Source of the DNA: Agromyces sp. S2-1-8
GTDB lineage: Bacteria > Actinomycetota > Actinomycetes > Actinomycetales > Microbacteriaceae
DNA length: 64,000 bases
Direction: 5' to 3'
Assembly: GCF_021129215.1 (NCBI RefSeq)
Contig: NZ_JAJOLP010000001.1
Span: 3,906,001 to 3,970,000, forward strand
How positions within the stretch are numbered: position 1 is the first letter of the stretch; every line of letters begins with the position of its first letter. The translations under genes and the position numbers were made by a program. Of the stretch, positions 8,306 through 15,973 are shown piece by piece. Below the pieces are notes generated by a model. That model was given only the letters and a program-made list of their open reading frames with translations, was not told the origin of the DNA and did not search any database.

Positions 8306-9408
8306 GCGGGCACCTCCGTCCAGTCGCGGCGTTCGGCCGAAGCGAGCACGGCCTCGGTGACCTGTGCGGCGCGCAGCCCGTCGGCGAAGACCGGGAGCCC
8401 GTCGGGCCGCGCGCCGTCGATCGCCGCGTAGGCGTCGGCGACGAAGGCGTTGAACGCGTCCTGGTAGCCCATCGGGTGCCCGGCGGGCACGAGCGAGAGC
8501 CGGGCCGCGTCGGCGTCGAGCCGCGCCGGATCGCGCTCGATGATGCTCGAGGCCGCGGTGCGGCCCACCCAGAGGGTGTCGGGGCGCTCCTGCTCGAACC
8601 GGATGCTCGCCTCGGTGCCCGCGAGCTCGATCGAGAGGGCGTTCTTGCGACCCGGAGCGACCTGCGAGACGAGCAGCGTGCCGAGTGCGCCGGAGGCGAA
8701 CTCGACGACGAGCGCCACGAGGTCTTCGGTCTCGACGGCGACGTGGTCGACGCGCTCGGCGTACGCGGTGCTGGTCGAGGCGGTGAGCCTCGCGATGCGC
8801 TCGCCCGCGACGAACTCGACGAGGTCGACGAGGTGGGAGCCGATGTCGGCGAACGCCCGCGACGGCCCTCCGAGCGCGGGGTCGACGCGCCAGTCGTCGT
8901 CACCCGGCGTCGAGAGCCAGTCCTGCAGGTAGGCCCCGTGCACGCTGAGCAGCCGGCCGGTCTCCCCGGCGGCGACACGGGCCCGCGCCTCGCGGACCAT
9001 CGGGTGGAAGCGGTAGACGAACGGCACCGCGGCGACGAGGCCGCGCTCGTCGGCGAGCCGCACGAGTTCGACGGCGTCGGCCGCGGTCGTCGCGAGCGGC
9101 TTCTCGCAGACGACGTGCTTGCCGGCCTCGAGCGCGGCCCTCGCGAAGCGGGCGTGCGTCGTGTTCGGCGTGCAGATGTGCACCACGTCGATGTCGGGGT
9201 CGGCGAGCAGGGCTTCGAACGAGTCGTAGGCGGCACCGAGACCGAGGCGCTCGGCCGCCGCGGCGGCACGACCCGAGGTCGACGAGGCGGCGCCGACGAG
9301 CTCGGCTCGGGCGGCGCGGGCGGCACGCGAGTGCACCGCGGCCATGAAGCCGCCACCGATGAAGCCGGCACGTCGTGTGCGGGTCGGGGCGATGACGTCC
9401 GTTGTCAT
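8302..9408 (-). CDS. Gfo/Idh/MocA family NAD(P)-dependent oxidoreductase
   Basis: A 368-residue dehydrogenase with an N-terminal Rossmann motif GFIGGGFMAAVHSR and the family hallmark CEKPLATT (Glu102-Lys103-Pro104), followed by the C-terminal alpha/beta dimer domain. Relatives oxidise inositols, sugars or glycosides, often to keto derivatives that TIM-barrel isomerases then process, which fits its neighbours. It is the promoter-proximal gene of the locus. ATG 9408 is used; a GTG six codons upstream is in frame and neither has a clear ribosome site. The ROK operator at 9433-9462 lies directly upstream, so repression by the divergent ROK protein is likely. Confidence 0.9.
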   Translation of the reverse strand: MTTDVIAPTRTRRAGFIGGGFMAAVHSRAARAARAELVGAASSTSGRAAAAAERLGLGAAYDSFEALLADPDIDVVHICTPNTTHARFARAALEAGKHVVCEKPLATTAADAVELVRLADERGLVAAVPFVYRFHPMVREARARVAAGETGRLLSVHGAYLQDWLSTPGDDDWRVDPALGGPSRAFADIGSHLVDLVEFVAGERIARLTASTSTAYAERVDHVAVETEDLVALVVEFASGALGTLLVSQVAPGRKNALSIELAGTEASIRFEQERPDTLWVGRTAASSIIERDPARLDADAARLSLVPAGHPMGYQDAFNAFVADAYAAIDGARPDGLPVFADGLRAAQVTEAVLASAERRDWTEVPA

Positions 9409-9432
9409 GGGGACATCGTGACACACTCATGG

Positions 9433-9462
9433 CAACTTTTGCTAGCACTCCGTCAAAAGTTG
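9433..9462. promoter_or_regulatory. Inverted-repeat operator between ROK regulator and sugar operon
   Basis: A perfect 9-bp inverted repeat: CAACTTTTG at 9433-9441 and CAAAAGTTG at 9454-9462, with a 12-bp spacer. The arms start 21 bp apart, two helical turns, as expected for a dimeric winged-helix repressor. It lies in the 116-bp gap between the divergent sugar operon and ROK gene and is AT-rich against its surroundings. ROK (NagC/XylR-type) regulators commonly bind such sites. A minus-strand TTGACG (rc 9450-9455) overlaps one arm and could be a -35 element. Confidence 0.7.
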
Positions 9463-9524
9463 TTCTCCGGACAACAGGTAGTGGCTGTGCCATACGTCGA
9501 AGACCTTGTGCTTTACTCAGTTGC

Positions 9525-10712
9525 ATGGTGGACATCAGCCGAGGATCCGCGCTCGGCACATCGGGTGCCAGTGAGCTGTTCCAGCTCCTGCGCGACGGCG
9601 TGCCGCGCACGCGCGCGTCGCTCGCGCAATCGACCGGGCTCGCCCGTTCGACGATCGCGGCGCGGGTCGACGAGCTCATGCGGCTCGGACTCGTCACACC
9701 GGTCGCCGACGCCGCCTCGACCGGGGGGCGCCCGCCGTCGCAGTTCGCGCTCAACCCCGCCGCGCGCATCGTGCTCGCGGCCGACCTCGGCGCGTCGCAC
9801 GCGACGCTCGCCGTCACCGACCTCTCCGGCACGGTGCTCGTCGAGCGCTCCGAGCCGAAGGACATCGCCCTCGGCCCCGAGGCCGTGCTCGGCTGGATGG
9901 TCGAGCAGGGACTCGCACTCATCGAGGGGCTCGGCCGCGACCGCCGCGAGCTCGTCGCCATCGGCATCGGCGTTCCCGGCCCGGTCGAGCACTCGACGGG
10001 GCGGCCGGTGAACCCGCCGATCATGCCCGGCTGGGACCGCTTCGACGTGCCCGGCTGGGTGCAGCAGCACCTCGAGGTGCCGGTGCTGGTCGACAACGAC
10101 GTGAACATCATGGCCCTCGGCGAGCAGGCGCTCGCCTGGCCGCAGATCGAGCACCTCATGTTCGTGAAGGTCGCGACCGGCATCGGCTCGGGCATCATCT
10201 CGGGCGGGCGGCTGCAGCGCGGCGCGCAGGGCATCGCGGGCGACATCGGCCACGTGCGGGTGGCGCGCGGCAGCGACGTGCCCTGCCACTGCGGCAACCG
10301 CGGATGCCTCGAGGCGCTCGCCTCGGGGCCGGCGATCGCCCGCGCGCTGCGCGAGCAGGGCGTCGACGCGGCGTCCGGCGGCGATGTCGTCGAGCTCGTG
10401 AAGCGCGGCGACATCGACGCCATCCAGGCGGTGCGCCAGGCCGGTCGCGACATCGGCGAGGTGCTGACCGCGTGCGTCAGCCTCGTGAATCCCTCGGTCA
10501 TCGCCATCGGCGGCTCGATGGCGCGAGCCGGCGAGCACCTCATCGCCGGCGTGCGCGAGGTCGTCTACACGCGCTCGATGCCGCTCGCGACCGAGCACCT
10601 CGCGATCGTGCAGTCGGCCGCGGCCGAGAACGCGGCCGTGCTCGGCGCGAGCATGCTCGCGATCCACCACGTGCTCTCGCCCGAGGGCATCGACGCGCTC
10701 GCCGCGCGCTGA
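9525..10712 (+). CDS. ROK family transcriptional repressor
   Basis: A 395-residue protein with an N-terminal winged helix (about residues 18-65, LARSTIAARVDELMRLG) and a C-terminal ROK sugar-kinase fold. Visible features are the ATP-loop-like block LAADLGASHATLAVTDLSG, VPVLVDNDVN (position of the kinase catalytic Asp), and the zinc site CHCGNRGCLE. It is divergent from the sugar operon and should repress it until a sugar or sugar phosphate binds. The kinase residues look largely intact, so residual kinase activity is possible. ATG 9525 places the helix-turn-helix at the usual distance from the N-terminus. Confidence 0.9.
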   Translation: MVDISRGSALGTSGASELFQLLRDGVPRTRASLAQSTGLARSTIAARVDELMRLGLVTPVADAASTGGRPPSQFALNPAARIVLAADLGASHATLAVTDLSGTVLVERSEPKDIALGPEAVLGWMVEQGLALIEGLGRDRRELVAIGIGVPGPVEHSTGRPVNPPIMPGWDRFDVPGWVQQHLEVPVLVDNDVNIMALGEQALAWPQIEHLMFVKVATGIGSGIISGGRLQRGAQGIAGDIGHVRVARGSDVPCHCGNRGCLEALASGPAIARALREQGVDAASGGDVVELVKRGDIDAIQAVRQAGRDIGEVLTACVSLVNPSVIAIGGSMARAGEHLIAGVREVVYTRSMPLATEHLAIVQSAAAENAAVLGASMLAIHHVLSPEGIDALAAR

Positions 10713-10758
10713 CCGCGAGGCATCCCCGGCGGTACCGGTGTCCCTGAGGTGCGGCAGC

Positions 10759-10788
10759 CGGGGGCGCGCCTGCCACGACGCGCCCCCG
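10759..10788. terminator. Bidirectional hairpin terminator
   Basis: Between the convergent ROK and exported isomerase genes is a perfect 10-bp GC stem: CGGGGGCGCG at 10759-10768 and CGCGCCCCCG at 10779-10788, with a 10-base loop. There is no T-run, which is usual for high-GC actinobacterial terminators. It can serve both converging transcripts. Confidence 0.65.
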
Positions 10789-10800
10789 ACCGCGACACCG

Positions 10801-11760
10801 TCAGAACCGCAGCTCGCGGAGGTAGTCGTACCCGACCTCCGCGGTCTGCAGCGGGGTGACGTCGGGAGTGTCGTTCTCGACGATGTACTCCTCGACGGCG
10901 TGCGCCCGGAAGATCCGCGCGAAGTCGATCGTGCCGGTGCCGAGGTCGGCCATGTCGCCTCCCACGTGACGGTCCTTGACGTGGAACTGCCGCACCCGCT
11001 GCGGCGCCGCGTCGATCACGTCGATCGCGAACTGCTCGGGGTCGGCGGCGCCGTCACCGCTCTGGATACCGCCGGTGACGGCCCAGTAGAGGTCGACCTC
11101 GAGGTGCACGAGGGCGGGGTCGAGCCGCTCGGTGAGCACCTGCCACGGGGTGAGCCCGCCGCCCAGATCGGTCGTGAACTCGTGCGCGTGGTTGTGGTAG
11201 CCGTAGGCGATGCCGTACGAGGCCGCGGCCTGCGCCTCGGCGTTCATCGTGTCGGCGAGCTGCTGCCACTCGGCGAGCGCACCCGAGGCGAAGTACGGCA
11301 CGTTGAGATAGCGCTGGCCGAGCGTCGCCGCGTTCTCGAGCTTCTGCTCGAGGGCGGCCGCGTCGGACGAGGGGCCGTCGTGCGACGACGACGCCCAGAC
11401 GCCGATCTCGTCGTAGAACGCGCGCAGTCCGGCGGCGGTGCGGCCGAAGTAGCCGAGCGCCTGCTCGACGCGCGGGTAGCCCATGTCCGCGATCGCGCCC
11501 AGCGTCGTGTCGTAGTCGCCGGGACCCCATGGTGCTCCGAGCGCCTCGCGCACCGTCCACAGCTGGATGCTGATCTTGCCGGGCGGCACCCGCTTCCACG
11601 GCTTCGTCGCGACGTCCGCCGCGGCGGGGATCGCCCCGGCGGAGAACGTCGCGGCCGCGGCCGTCGCGCCCAGTGCTCCGAGGAGGAGGCCGCGTCGGCT
11701 CACCCCGCGCCCGGCGAGCGATTCGCGCAGCGCCCCTCGTCCGTCATGTCCGTAACACAT
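10801..11760 (-). CDS. Tat-exported TIM-barrel sugar isomerase/epimerase-like protein
   Basis: A 319-residue protein with an N-terminal twin-arginine signal: VSRRGLLLGALGATAAAATF, followed by an Ala-rich cleavage region (AIPAAADVAT). The mature part is an AP_endonuc_2/COG1082 barrel: ISIQLWTVREALG, SYGIAYGYHNHAHEF, VHLEVDLYWAV, FHVKDRHVG and EEYIVENDTP. Two His, Glu and Asp side chains are in metal-binding positions. Export of a sugar isomerase fold is odd, because phosphorylated sugars are not expected outside; exported members may act on 3-keto-glycosides or other unphosphorylated sugars. It probably belongs to the ROK-controlled carbohydrate module. Confidence 0.85.
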   Translation of the reverse strand: MCYGHDGRGALRESLAGRGVSRRGLLLGALGATAAAATFSAGAIPAAADVATKPWKRVPPGKISIQLWTVREALGAPWGPGDYDTTLGAIADMGYPRVEQALGYFGRTAAGLRAFYDEIGVWASSSHDGPSSDAAALEQKLENAATLGQRYLNVPYFASGALAEWQQLADTMNAEAQAAASYGIAYGYHNHAHEFTTDLGGGLTPWQVLTERLDPALVHLEVDLYWAVTGGIQSGDGAADPEQFAIDVIDAAPQRVRQFHVKDRHVGGDMADLGTGTIDFARIFRAHAVEEYIVENDTPDVTPLQTAEVGYDYLRELRF

Positions 11761-11810
11761 GCTGGTTCCTTCCGTCTCATCGTCGAGAGTCCGTGCGGAA
11801 CACTGTCGCC

Positions 11811-11841
11811 TACTTTTGTCGTCGCGTCAATCGAAAGTTGT
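11811..11841. promoter_or_regulatory. Possible second ROK-type operator
   Basis: Upstream of the exported isomerase lie CTACTTTTG (11811-11819) and CGAAAGTTG (11833-11841). They form a 7-of-9 inverted repeat resembling the perfect operator at 9433-9462, but with a 13-bp instead of a 12-bp spacer. The position, about 50-80 bp before the start codon, suits an operator. If bound by the same ROK protein, the exported isomerase joins the sugar regulon. Confidence 0.4.
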
Positions 11842-11934
11842 TTGTGATGGTCACAGAAGTCGCAACCACGTCACCTGAACGGTGCGGCGCCGGTCATACG
11901 GCGGCCGTGCGGACGGGGCGACCGCCCGCACCCG

Positions 11935-12408
11935 TCAGACGAGTGCGATCGTCGCGCACAGCAGCAGGATCGACAGGCCGAGCAGCACCGCACGGAGCAC
12001 GATGATCGACTCCCATCGCGACTGCAGCGCGCGAGCGTCGGCCGGCACGTCGCCGGCCAGGGCCGCTGCGGTGAGCACCTTGTTGATCGGCGCCGAGATG
12101 CGGGCGAAGAGTCCGAGCCAGGCGAGCAGCAGGGCGAGCGCGATCGCCGAGAGCGTCGTGGTGACGGCCGTTCCCCAGCCGACCGCGAGCGCGACCGTGA
12201 TCGCCGCCAGCACCGTGCCGAGGATGCCGACGACCGGCAGACGCCGATCGCCGTAGTAGTGGCCCCGGCCGACCACCTGCACCATGGTGCGGTCGTCGAC
12301 CTCGGCATAGACGGGACGCAGCACGACCGCCGCGACCACGTCGGTGCCGAAGATCACGGCGAGGTTCAGCACTGCAAGGGCCGCGGCTGCGGCGATGACG
12401 ATCGACAT
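11935..12408 (-). CDS. DUF1772 (anthrone oxygenase-like) membrane protein
   Basis: A 157-residue protein with four predicted membrane segments, near residues 5-28, 58-78, 82-102 and 136-156. The block LQSRWESIIVLRAVLLG is the conserved RWE...H/N-x-R region of DUF1772 proteins. Some members are anthrone oxygenases; most bacterial ones are of unknown function. AGGAG lies five bases before ATG 12408. It is divergent from a TetR regulator across a 58-bp gap filled with that regulator's likely operators, so it is probably the regulator's target. Confidence 0.8.
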   Translation of the reverse strand: MSIVIAAAAALAVLNLAVIFGTDVVAAVVLRPVYAEVDDRTMVQVVGRGHYYGDRRLPVVGILGTVLAAITVALAVGWGTAVTTTLSAIALALLLAWLGLFARISAPINKVLTAAALAGDVPADARALQSRWESIIVLRAVLLGLSILLLCATIALV

Positions 12409-12427
12409 CTCGACTCCTTCGACTGGT

Positions 12428-12458
12428 GTTAGCGCTGCTAACTGTTACCGCTGCTAAC
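12428..12458. promoter_or_regulatory. Tandem TetR operators with overlapping promoters
   Basis: Two 15-bp dyads lie 16 bp apart: GTTAGCGCTGCTAAC (12428-12442, perfect 6-bp arms around GCT) and GTTACCGCTGCTAAC (12444-12458, one mismatch). TAACAT at 12455-12460 is a good -10 for the TetR gene; it would start transcription at about the ATG at 12467, giving a leaderless mRNA. Occupancy of the dyads would block both divergent genes. Confidence 0.7.
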
Positions 12459-12466
12459 ATAGCGAC

Positions 12467-13030
12467 ATGGCACGCACCCCGCAAGAGGCGGAACGCTTCC
12501 GCGAACGCGAACGCCTCATCCTCGACACCACGCGTCGGATCGCCGAGGACGAGGGCTGGGCCGCAGTCACGGTGCGCCGGCTCGCCGACGAGATCGGGTT
12601 CAGCCAGCCGATCCTCTACCGTCACTTCCCCGGGGGGCGCGACGAGATCGTCGAGCGACTCGTCGTCACCGGCTATACCGAACTCGCCACCCGGATGGCG
12701 TCGCCCGACGACGACCTGCGCCACCTGATCACGGCGTACCTCGACTACGCACGCACGAATCCCGCCCTCTACGAGGCGATGGCGTCAGCACGCACGAGCT
12801 TCGCCTTCGCCTCCGGCGAGACGCCCGAGGTCCTCGTCTCGGGCTTCGCCGTCGTCGAACGCGCCGCGGGCGGACGCGACGCGCACGATCGAACGGTCAG
12901 GGCCGAACTGCTCTGGAGCCTGCTGCACGGGGTCAGCGGGCTCTCGGCCGGCGGGCGACTCGACGACGCGCTCGGCGCCGACCGCGAACGGCTCATCGCG
13001 ACGCTCTTCGCGACGCCAGTCGACGGGTGA
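12467..13030 (+). CDS. TetR/AcrR family transcriptional regulator
   Basis: A 187-residue regulator with the N-terminal TetR helix-turn-helix at about residues 20-65: WAAVTVRRLADEIGFSQPIL then YRHFPGGRDEIVE. The helical C-terminal ligand domain resembles the WHG/TetR_C family. It probably represses itself and the divergent DUF1772 membrane gene through the paired dyads between them. The ATG may be the first transcribed base, since the best -10 lies only seven bases upstream. The inducer is unknown. Confidence 0.9.
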   Translation: MARTPQEAERFRERERLILDTTRRIAEDEGWAAVTVRRLADEIGFSQPILYRHFPGGRDEIVERLVVTGYTELATRMASPDDDLRHLITAYLDYARTNPALYEAMASARTSFAFASGETPEVLVSGFAVVERAAGGRDAHDRTVRAELLWSLLHGVSGLSAGGRLDDALGADRERLIATLFATPVDG

Positions 13031-13033
13031 CGC

Positions 13034-13546
13034 CTACCGTGCGAGCCAGGCGAGGAGCGCGCCGAGCGCGAGCACGTTGACGACGACGCCGACCCAGAAC
13101 ACGCGGCGGAAGCTGCGCTTGCGCGTCTTGTGCCGCAGCCGCTGCTGCGCGACGATCGCACCGGGCCAGCCGCCGACGATGTCGAGGAGGTGCAGCGTGC
13201 GTTCGGGCACCCGCTGCGAGCCGCGCCTCGCGGCGAGCTTGTCGAGCCCGTAGGCCGCGAACGCGACGAGCGACACCGCGCCGTACCACGCTGCGATCCA
13301 CCACGGCGCGACCCCGGCCACCACCGTCGCGGCGACGAGCAGTGCGAAGGCCGCGAGGACGCCCCAGCTCAGCGCGGCGGGCAGCGGGCGCGACAGGTCC
13401 CTCCCGGCGGGCGACGTCGGCGCGGCGGGCAGCGGGCGCGACAGGTCCCTCCCGGCGGGCGACGTCGGCGCGGTGGCGGGGCGACCGTTCGGACGGGATG
13501 CCGCGGGGCGGGCGCCGCGCGCGGCGGTCGTCGAATCACGGGCCAT
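13034..13546 (-). CDS. DUF1294 membrane protein with duplicated linker
   Basis: A 170-residue protein. The C-terminal 110 residues match DUF1294: YGLDKLAARRGSQRVPE, LHLLDIVGGWPGAIVAQQ, RHKTRKRSFRRVFW, with three membrane segments. The N-terminal 60 residues are a low-complexity arm containing two identical 16-residue copies of APTSPAGRDLSRPLPA, encoded by a 48-bp tandem DNA repeat. Many DUF1294 proteins carry an N-terminal cold-shock domain; here it is absent. The function of the family is unknown. Confidence 0.8.
   Translation of the reverse strand: MARDSTTAARGARPAASRPNGRPATAPTSPAGRDLSRPLPAAPTSPAGRDLSRPLPAALSWGVLAAFALLVAATVVAGVAPWWIAAWYGAVSLVAFAAYGLDKLAARRGSQRVPERTLHLLDIVGGWPGAIVAQQRLRHKTRKRSFRRVFWVGVVVNVLALGALLAWLAR
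13374..13469. repeat. 48-bp perfect tandem repeat, two copies
   Basis: Two adjacent copies, 13374-13421 and 13422-13469, appear identical base for base, with the first few bases of a third copy following. Being a multiple of three, the repeat keeps the DUF1294 reading frame and duplicates a 16-residue linker. Exact identity suggests recent slippage or recombination, and copy number may vary between strains. Confidence 0.85.
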
Positions 13547-13567
13547 GCCGTCGATCGTACGATGCGC

Positions 13568-13590
13568 GGGTCTCGAGACGCTCGCTCGAC
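13568..13590. repeat. REP-like fragment
   Basis: GGTCTCGAGACGCTCGCTCGAC in the gap between the divergent DUF1294 and YqaJ genes is a degenerate, inverted copy of the repeat unit seen at 3104, 21545, 23346 and 60382. The assignment rests only on similarity by eye. Confidence 0.4.
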
Positions 13591-13651
13591 AACCCGCTCG
13601 ACGACCGCACGCCGCGCCGCATCCGACGGTGGCGGCGGGTACGCTCGGAAC

Positions 13652-14347
13652 GTGCCAGAACCGTTCGCCCTCTTCGACCTCGAGGGCGACACGTGGGCTC
13701 CTCCGCCCGAACCCCGGCCGAGGCATCCGCACGAGACCCGCGTCGTCGCCGACTCGAGCGACCGCGTCGCCTGGCTGCGCGCCCGGTCGCAGGGCATCAC
13801 GGCGACCGACGCGGCGAAGCTCGCGACGCGCGAGTCGGTGCGCACCGCCGCCCACGAGAAGCTGCACGGGTCGCGGCACAGCTTCGGCGGCAGTCGCTAC
13901 ACCGACCACGGCCGCGCCCGTGAGCCCGTCATCGCCGAGTGGGCGAAGCAGACGCACGGCCTCGAAGGCTCGACGCTGCTGTTCCACGCCGAGACCGAGC
14001 GGCGGCACCTCGCGACGCCCGACGGGCTGCGTGTGGCGCCGAACGGCGCACTCGAGCTGTGCGAGATCAAGACGACGTCGAAGCCCTGGCGCGGCATCCC
14101 GCGCGGGTACCTCAGACAGGTCTGGTGGCAGCAGTACGTGCTCGGCGCCGAGCGCACCCTCGTCGTGTGGGAGGAGCACGCCGACTTCGTGCCCGTCGAC
14201 GACGAGCCGAAATGCCGCTGGGTCGACCGCGACGACGACCAGATCGCGATCCTCGTCGGGCTCGCGAACGAGCTGCTGGCCGCGATCCGGCCGAACCCGC
14301 GCGCCGCCGACCCGCGCGCGTTCTACCGTCCGGGCGCCCTCGCGTGA
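13652..14347 (+). CDS. YqaJ-like exonuclease/recombinase family protein
   Basis: A 231-residue protein with the PD-(D/E)xK nuclease layout of the YqaJ viral recombinase family: GITATDAAKLA near residue 50, GRAREPVIAEWA, the metal Asp in LATPDGLRVA, the Glu-x-Lys motif in LELCEIKTTSK, and QVWWQQYVLGAERTLV. Such enzymes digest DNA ends and in phages support single-strand annealing. No phage genes surround it and codon use matches the neighbours, so it looks like a chromosomal gene. GTG 13652 is the assumed start. Its stop overlaps the following hydrolase start (GTGA). Confidence 0.8.
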   Translation: MPEPFALFDLEGDTWAPPPEPRPRHPHETRVVADSSDRVAWLRARSQGITATDAAKLATRESVRTAAHEKLHGSRHSFGGSRYTDHGRAREPVIAEWAKQTHGLEGSTLLFHAETERRHLATPDGLRVAPNGALELCEIKTTSKPWRGIPRGYLRQVWWQQYVLGAERTLVVWEEHADFVPVDDEPKCRWVDRDDDQIAILVGLANELLAAIRPNPRAADPRAFYRPGALA

Positions 14348-15147
14348 CCACGCTCCTGCTGCACGGGCTCGGCGCCGACCGCCGCCAGCCGCTCGAGCTG
14401 TTCGCCCCGGCGGTGCGCGCCGCCGCCGGCGACGACGAGCTCGTCATCGCCCCCGACGTCCGCGCCCACGGCGGCTACCTCACCGTCGGCGAGCCGGCCG
14501 ACTTCGCGATCGACCGACTGGCTGCCGAGATCGCGGCGACGACGCGGGCGCAGGTCGAGAAGACGACCGGGCGACCGGTCGACGACGACGGGCCGCTGAC
14601 GGTCATCGGGCTCTCGATGGGCGCCGCGATCGCGATGCGGCTCCTGCTCGGCGGCATGCTGCCCATCGACCGGGCCGTGTTCGTGCGCCCGGCCTTCGAC
14701 GACCGCTCGCTGCCCGACAACCTGCGGGCGTTCCCCGTGATCGGACAGCTCCTCATCGACGCCGGCCCGGCGGGCGCCCAGGAGTTCCGCGAGCGGGAGC
14801 TCTACCAGCGGGTCGCCGACGAGTCGCCCGCCGCGGCGAAGGGGCTGCTCTCGCAGTTCACCTCCCCCGACGCGGCGCGGCGGGCCATGCGCCTCGTCGA
14901 GATCCCCCGCAACCGGGCGTTCGCGAACGACGCCGAGCTCGCCGCCCTCGGCGGACGCGGCGTCAGCACCTTCGTCATCGCGGCGCCCCGCGACCCGGTG
15001 CACCCCGTGCCCACCGCCGAGCACTGGGCCGGAGCGCTCGGCGCACCGCTGGCGATGCTCACCGAGCGCGACGCCGGCCAGGCCCGGCAGAACGCGGTGC
15101 TCGCCGAGCACCTCGCGCGGTGGCTCGAACGCGCGCCCCGCACCTGA
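14344..15147 (+). CDS. Alpha/beta hydrolase
   Basis: A 267-residue cytoplasmic hydrolase with no signal peptide. The N-terminal LLLHGLGAD is the oxyanion loop, the nucleophile elbow is VIGLSMGAA (Ser in GLSMG, near residue 98), and a late block FVIAAPRDPVHPVP offers the catalytic Asp and a candidate His. The substrate is unknown. GTG 14344 overlaps the nuclease stop by four bases, so the genes are co-translated, although no functional link is known. Confidence 0.8.
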   Translation: MTTLLLHGLGADRRQPLELFAPAVRAAAGDDELVIAPDVRAHGGYLTVGEPADFAIDRLAAEIAATTRAQVEKTTGRPVDDDGPLTVIGLSMGAAIAMRLLLGGMLPIDRAVFVRPAFDDRSLPDNLRAFPVIGQLLIDAGPAGAQEFRERELYQRVADESPAAAKGLLSQFTSPDAARRAMRLVEIPRNRAFANDAELAALGGRGVSTFVIAAPRDPVHPVPTAEHWAGALGAPLAMLTERDAGQARQNAVLAEHLARWLERAPRT

Positions 15148-15163
15148 CCGGCACGAGCCACGC

Positions 15164-15871
15164 TCAGCGTGCGTCGACGCGGTCTGCGTCGGAGGCGGCC
15201 TCCGGCGCCACGACCGGGGATGCCTCGGCTGCGCCGCCGCGGTACGGCCACGCCGTTCGGCTGATCGCGATGACCCCGGCACCGACGAGCAGGATGAAGG
15301 CGGCGATCGCGACGACGTACACGAGCACGCCGTCGTAGCCGACGCCGGGCTTCACGGCGGGGTCGAGGAACGGGTACGGGTACCAGCCGACGATCGCGCC
15401 GCGGAGCATCGTGTACGCGGCCCAGGCGAGCGGGAAGAGCGCGACGGTCCAGAGCCGCCGCCACGGCACCGGACGACGACCGGGCGCGAGCACCCAGTCG
15501 GCGAGCAGGTAGAGCGGCGCCCAGACGTGCAGGATCTCGTTCGACCAGGGCACCGTCGTCGCCTGGTCGAGCGAGATGTCGCGCAGCAGCGTGTTGTAGA
15601 CCACGAGGGTGGTGGTCATGTAGGCCGTGGCGCAGACCCGCACGACCGTGAACCCGGGGCTGTCGGTCTCGCTCCGGAACGCGAACCACGCGGCCGCGAG
15701 CAGCACGACGGCCGCGAGCGCGTTCGAGAGGATCGTGAAGAAGCTGAAGAAGTTCACCACGAAGGACCCCGGGTCCTCGACCATCGAGAGGCTCTTCACG
15801 AACTGGCCGACGATCGCGGTGATGATCAGCGCGGCGGCCAGCACCCGCAGTACCCCGAAGACCCGTCGCAT
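15164..15871 (-). CDS. Pr6Pr family membrane protein
   Basis: A 235-residue protein with six predicted membrane helices, matching Pr6Pr (FAR-17a/AIG1-like) membrane proteins. Typical blocks are NFFSFFTILSNALAAV in the second helix region, VPWSNEILHVWAPLYLLADW, and the re-entrant motif GAIVGWYPYPFLDPA. Conserved Asn and His residues in the membrane are seen in related lipid hydrolases, but the bacterial role is unproven. A paralog with the same plan (FFSYFTVQSAF, DVGWYPYFFLDE) lies at 62068-62832. Confidence 0.8.
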   Translation of the reverse strand: MRRVFGVLRVLAAALIITAIVGQFVKSLSMVEDPGSFVVNFFSFFTILSNALAAVVLLAAAWFAFRSETDSPGFTVVRVCATAYMTTTLVVYNTLLRDISLDQATTVPWSNEILHVWAPLYLLADWVLAPGRRPVPWRRLWTVALFPLAWAAYTMLRGAIVGWYPYPFLDPAVKPGVGYDGVLVYVVAIAAFILLVGAGVIAISRTAWPYRGGAAEASPVVAPEAASDADRVDAR

Positions 15872-15973
15872 CGCGCTCCCCTCGTGCCGTCGTGCGGCGC
15901 AGTCGGGCCGAGCCCGTCGCGACGCTGAGTGCAGCCTAGCGATGACGGCATGATGGAGGTGGGAGGACGACGC

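Noticed and set aside
13652-14347. Prophage signature from the YqaJ-like gene
   Set aside because: No integrase, capsid, terminase or attachment repeats nearby, and base composition matches the surroundings.
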